From: Pseudomonas frederiksbergensis
GTDB taxonomy: Bacteria > Pseudomonadota > Gammaproteobacteria > Pseudomonadales > Pseudomonadaceae
DNA length: 64,000 nt
Direction of reading: 5' to 3'
Assembly: GCF_003732275.1 (NCBI RefSeq)
Contig: NZ_MOBM01000040.1
Span: 124,001 to 188,000, forward strand
Made by a program: the position numbers and the translations under genes. Positions 61,850 through 64,000 of this stretch are shown one piece after another. The notes beneath the pieces were generated by a model, which was given only the letters and a program-made list of their open reading frames with translations, did not search any database and was not told the DNA's origin. Positions within the stretch are counted from its first letter, which is position 1, and the number at the start of each line of letters is the position of its first letter.

Positions 61850-62638
61850 ATGTCGTCCACTAAACTTAGCCGAATGTCGCGAACCCTGGTGTTTCTCTTC
61901 GCTTTCATTGCAATTGCGTACCTGGTGCTCTGCGTCGCACTGTTCGTGTTTCAACGCGCCCTCATCTACTACCCGCAACCACGCGCCATCGATGCGCCCG
62001 AAACGCTGCTGACGCTGCAAGTCGCCGATGCGCAGGTGCTGGTGACCGTCAGGCCGCACGACGGCCCGAAGGCGTTGATCTACTTTGGTGGCAATGCCGA
62101 GGACGTTTCCCGCAGCCTGCCCGGGTTCTCGCAAGCCTTTGCGGATCATGCGATCTACTTGCTGCATTACCGAGGCTACGGCGGTAGTTCCGGGTCGCCT
62201 TCCGAGGAGGCGATTCAGCGCGATGCCATGAGCTTGTTCGACAAGGTTTACGACACCCATCCCCAGATCGCCGTGGTCGGGCGCAGCCTGGGTTCGGGCG
62301 TCGCCGTACGCCTCGCCAGTCAACGCCCGGCTTCGCGGCTGATCCTGATCACGCCCTACAACAGTCTTGAAGACCTCGCCGCACGCCAGTTCCGCGGGTT
62401 CCCGGTGAAATGGCTGCTTCGCGACAAGTTCGAATCCTGGAAATACGCCTCTCACATCACGGTCCCGACGCTGTTGATGGCGGCCGAACACGACGAAGTC
62501 GTACCGCGCTCAAGCACGGAGCGGCTCTACACGCATTTCGCCAAGGGCGTGGCCTCGCTGCAGGTCATACCGGGCACAGGCCACAATTCAATATCCGAGA
62601 GCCCCCAGTACCTGAAACTGCTAGGCGCCGCGTTGTAA
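61850..62638 (+). CDS. Membrane-anchored alpha/beta hydrolase
   Basis: A 262-residue alpha/beta hydrolase with an N-terminal membrane helix (LVFLFAFIAIAYLVLCVALF, about 13-32). The nucleophile elbow is VVGRSLGSGVAV (Ser146), the acid probably the Asp in AAEHDEVVP, and the His in GTGHNSIS. The fold resembles the ABHD/FrsA group with serine hydrolase activity facing the periplasm. The start could also be ATG 61874. Confidence 0.83.
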   Translation: MSSTKLSRMSRTLVFLFAFIAIAYLVLCVALFVFQRALIYYPQPRAIDAPETLLTLQVADAQVLVTVRPHDGPKALIYFGGNAEDVSRSLPGFSQAFADHAIYLLHYRGYGGSSGSPSEEAIQRDAMSLFDKVYDTHPQIAVVGRSLGSGVAVRLASQRPASRLILITPYNSLEDLAARQFRGFPVKWLLRDKFESWKYASHITVPTLLMAAEHDEVVPRSSTERLYTHFAKGVASLQVIPGTGHNSISESPQYLKLLGAAL

Positions 62639-62790
62639 GGGCCCGCAGGACGACTGGCACATCAGGGGACAGTCACAAAATCGACATCAACGCTTAACAT
62701 TTTTTTTACATATGAACAGGCACGGTATACGGCGGCGGGCACTGCGCTCATGAGCACCGCGCAAGCCTGTGATTAACAACGGAGCAAGGC

Positions 62791-62916
62791 ATGGAGCCTA
62801 CAGTGGTATCAACCAAAAAAAATAAGCTGATCAACACACACTCAGGGGTGATTGTCATGCAAGGGCCTCCTTTGCAGAGGGCGGGGATTGGTCGCGCACA
62901 GGTGCAGGCCTCATGA
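62791..62916 (+). CDS. Short ORF overlapping the epimerase start
   Basis: A 41-codon frame beginning MEPTVVSTKKNKLINTHSGV, with ribosome site ggagcaaggc at once before the ATG. It ends in TGA within the ATGA that starts the epimerase gene, so translation would be coupled. It lies in a long 5' region (62639-62790). It may be a leader peptide or small protein; I recognise no homologue. Confidence 0.45.
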   Translation: MEPTVVSTKKNKLINTHSGVIVMQGPPLQRAGIGRAQVQAS

Positions 62917-63890
62917 CGGTTCTGGTCACGGGCGCCGCCGGTTTCATCGGGTATCACACCGTCAAGCGTTTGTGTCGGGAAGGCCTTGAAGTGGTCGGTA
63001 TCGACAATCTCAACGACTACTACAGCGTGGAACTCAAACATGCACGGCTCAAGGAGCTGGAATCCTTGCCGGGCTTTCGTTTCCAGCACCTGGACATCGT
63101 CGACAAACCGGCCTTGATGGCGTTGTTCAACGACCATGCTTTCACCGAGGTTGTGCACTTGGCGGCCCAGGCGGGCGTTCGCTATTCACTGGACAACCCG
63201 GACGTCTATGCGCAGTCGAACCTGGTGGGTTTCCTGAATATGCTGGAAGCCTGCCGGCACCACCGCCCCGCGCATCTGATCTATGCCTCGAGCAGCTCGG
63301 TGTACGGCACCAACCGCAAAATGCCGTTCAGCGTCGAAGACAGCGTCGATCATCCCATTTCGCTGTATGCCGCCACTAAACGGGCCAATGAACTATTGGC
63401 GCACAGCTACTGCCACCTCTATGGCCTGAAGGCCAGCGGCTTGCGCTTTTTTACCGTTTACGGACCTTGGGGGCGCCCCGACATGGCGCTGTTCAAGTTT
63501 ACCGAGGCGATCATCAAAGGCTTGCCGATCGACATCTATAACCATGGCCAGATGTCGCGCGACTTCACCTACATCGACGACATCGTCGAAAGCATCGCTC
63601 GCCTGCGCTCAAAACCGCCGGTACCGAGCGAGCCCGGTGATGGCGCAAACCGAATCTTCAACATAGGCCGTGGCCAACCGGTGCCGCTGCTGGAATTCGT
63701 CGATTGCCTGGAATCGGCACTGGGCATCAAAGCCCAGCGTAATTTTCTGCCGCTACAGGCAGGCGATGTGGTCAAGACCTGGGCCGATATTTCGGCATTG
63801 GCCGAATGGGTCGATTTCCGCCCTCAGGTGGCGGTTGAAACAGGTGTAGCTGAATTTGTGAAGTGGTATCGCCACTTCTATCAGATATGA
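62913..63890 (+). CDS. NAD-dependent nucleotide-sugar epimerase (UDP-glucuronate 4-epimerase-like)
   Basis: A 325-residue extended SDR. The dinucleotide motif is VTGAAGFIGYH (residues 5-15), the catalytic pair is SLYAATKRANE (Tyr152, Lys156) with Ser near 126-129 (ASSSSV), and the stretch FFTVYGPWGRPDMALFKFTE matches the UDP-glucuronate 4-epimerase group closely. It would make a nucleotide-activated uronic acid for a surface polysaccharide or lipid A type glycolipid. Followed 46 bases later by a glycosyltransferase. Confidence 0.87.
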   Translation: MTVLVTGAAGFIGYHTVKRLCREGLEVVGIDNLNDYYSVELKHARLKELESLPGFRFQHLDIVDKPALMALFNDHAFTEVVHLAAQAGVRYSLDNPDVYAQSNLVGFLNMLEACRHHRPAHLIYASSSSVYGTNRKMPFSVEDSVDHPISLYAATKRANELLAHSYCHLYGLKASGLRFFTVYGPWGRPDMALFKFTEAIIKGLPIDIYNHGQMSRDFTYIDDIVESIARLRSKPPVPSEPGDGANRIFNIGRGQPVPLLEFVDCLESALGIKAQRNFLPLQAGDVVKTWADISALAEWVDFRPQVAVETGVAEFVKWYRHFYQI

Positions 63891-63936
63891 AACGTGAGCC
63901 CTTGATAATAAAAGACCAAGGAGCAAGGGGGACTCT

Positions 63937-64000
63937 ATGAGCCAAGATATTTTTGTATCTGTATTGATTCCAGCAAAAAACGAAGCGAACAACCTCAAAC
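63937..64000 (+). CDS. Family 2 glycosyltransferase, start only (cut by window end)
   Basis: Twenty-one codons of a GT2 protein: MSQDIFVSVLIPAKNEANNL, with ribosome site aagggggactct. The PxxNEA motif is typical of GT-A glycosyltransferases. The rest lies outside the window. It follows the epimerase and should act with it. Confidence 0.75.
   Translation, partial: MSQDIFVSVLIPAKNEANNLK

Overview
The window is chromosomal DNA from a pseudomonad, most likely of the Pseudomonas fluorescens group. The reasons are GC-rich coding sequence, Pseudomonas-type REP/BIME palindromes (ends like tgtgggagcgggcttgctcg) in many gaps, six LysR regulators mostly divergent from small redox enzymes, a membrane-targeted mqo, a 500-residue ProP and KatG. 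No rRNA, tRNA or CRISPR array was seen.

Layout. 0-7.2 kb: the end of a lactate permease gene, then a glutamine-synthetase-like ligase, aldehyde dehydrogenase, iron alcohol dehydrogenase and APC permease, which look like an uptake and oxidation route for an amine or amino alcohol through gamma-glutamylation. 7.2-10.95 kb: the most unusual locus. Three proteins share a C-terminal module with a GDL motif (DUF1843; two also carry DUF1842) and are followed by a radical SAM/SPASM enzyme. The set is bracketed by near-identical 113-114 bp direct repeats and looks like a protein or peptide modification cassette of unknown product. 11-23.7 kb: LysR, quinone oxidoreductase, MFS efflux, katG, LysE, a fatty-acid-hydroxylase-like enzyme, AraC and tautomerase, with two genes (flavin reductase, AraC) that stop short beside REP-type repeats and a 27-residue membrane protein.

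23.7-44.7 kb is an accessory, rearranged region. It holds a PRC-barrel gene whose second, frameshifted copy lies 20 kb away inside a ~760 bp duplication; a methyltransferase; LysR/aldo-keto reductase and LysR/azoreductase pairs; an NmrA-cupin-EmrAB-like operon divergent from a winged-helix/TolB-like/TPR regulator; a 586 bp duplicate of the end of that regulator; an inverted 24 bp motif that bounds a 3.9 kb segment carrying LysR, azoreductase and proP; an IS1182-type transposase remnant; and several exported or orphan proteins including a kinase-like protein.

44.8-53.8 kb: mqo, acetyltransferase, YceI, an NTF2-like protein, a dicarboxylate/amino-acid symporter that appears to have lost an internal segment, VOC protein, LysR, and a MocR regulator divergent from an EamA exporter. 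53.9-60.4 kb: a stress-protein cluster (Hsp20, universal stress protein remnant, MgtC-like membrane protein, an FtsH protease, a DAHL-type histidine kinase). 60.7-64 kb: Tat-exported aldo-keto reductase, membrane-anchored hydrolase, and the start of a polysaccharide or glycolipid operon (short ORF, nucleotide-sugar epimerase, glycosyltransferase cut by the window end).

All family assignments are by eye from translated sequence; no database search was run.
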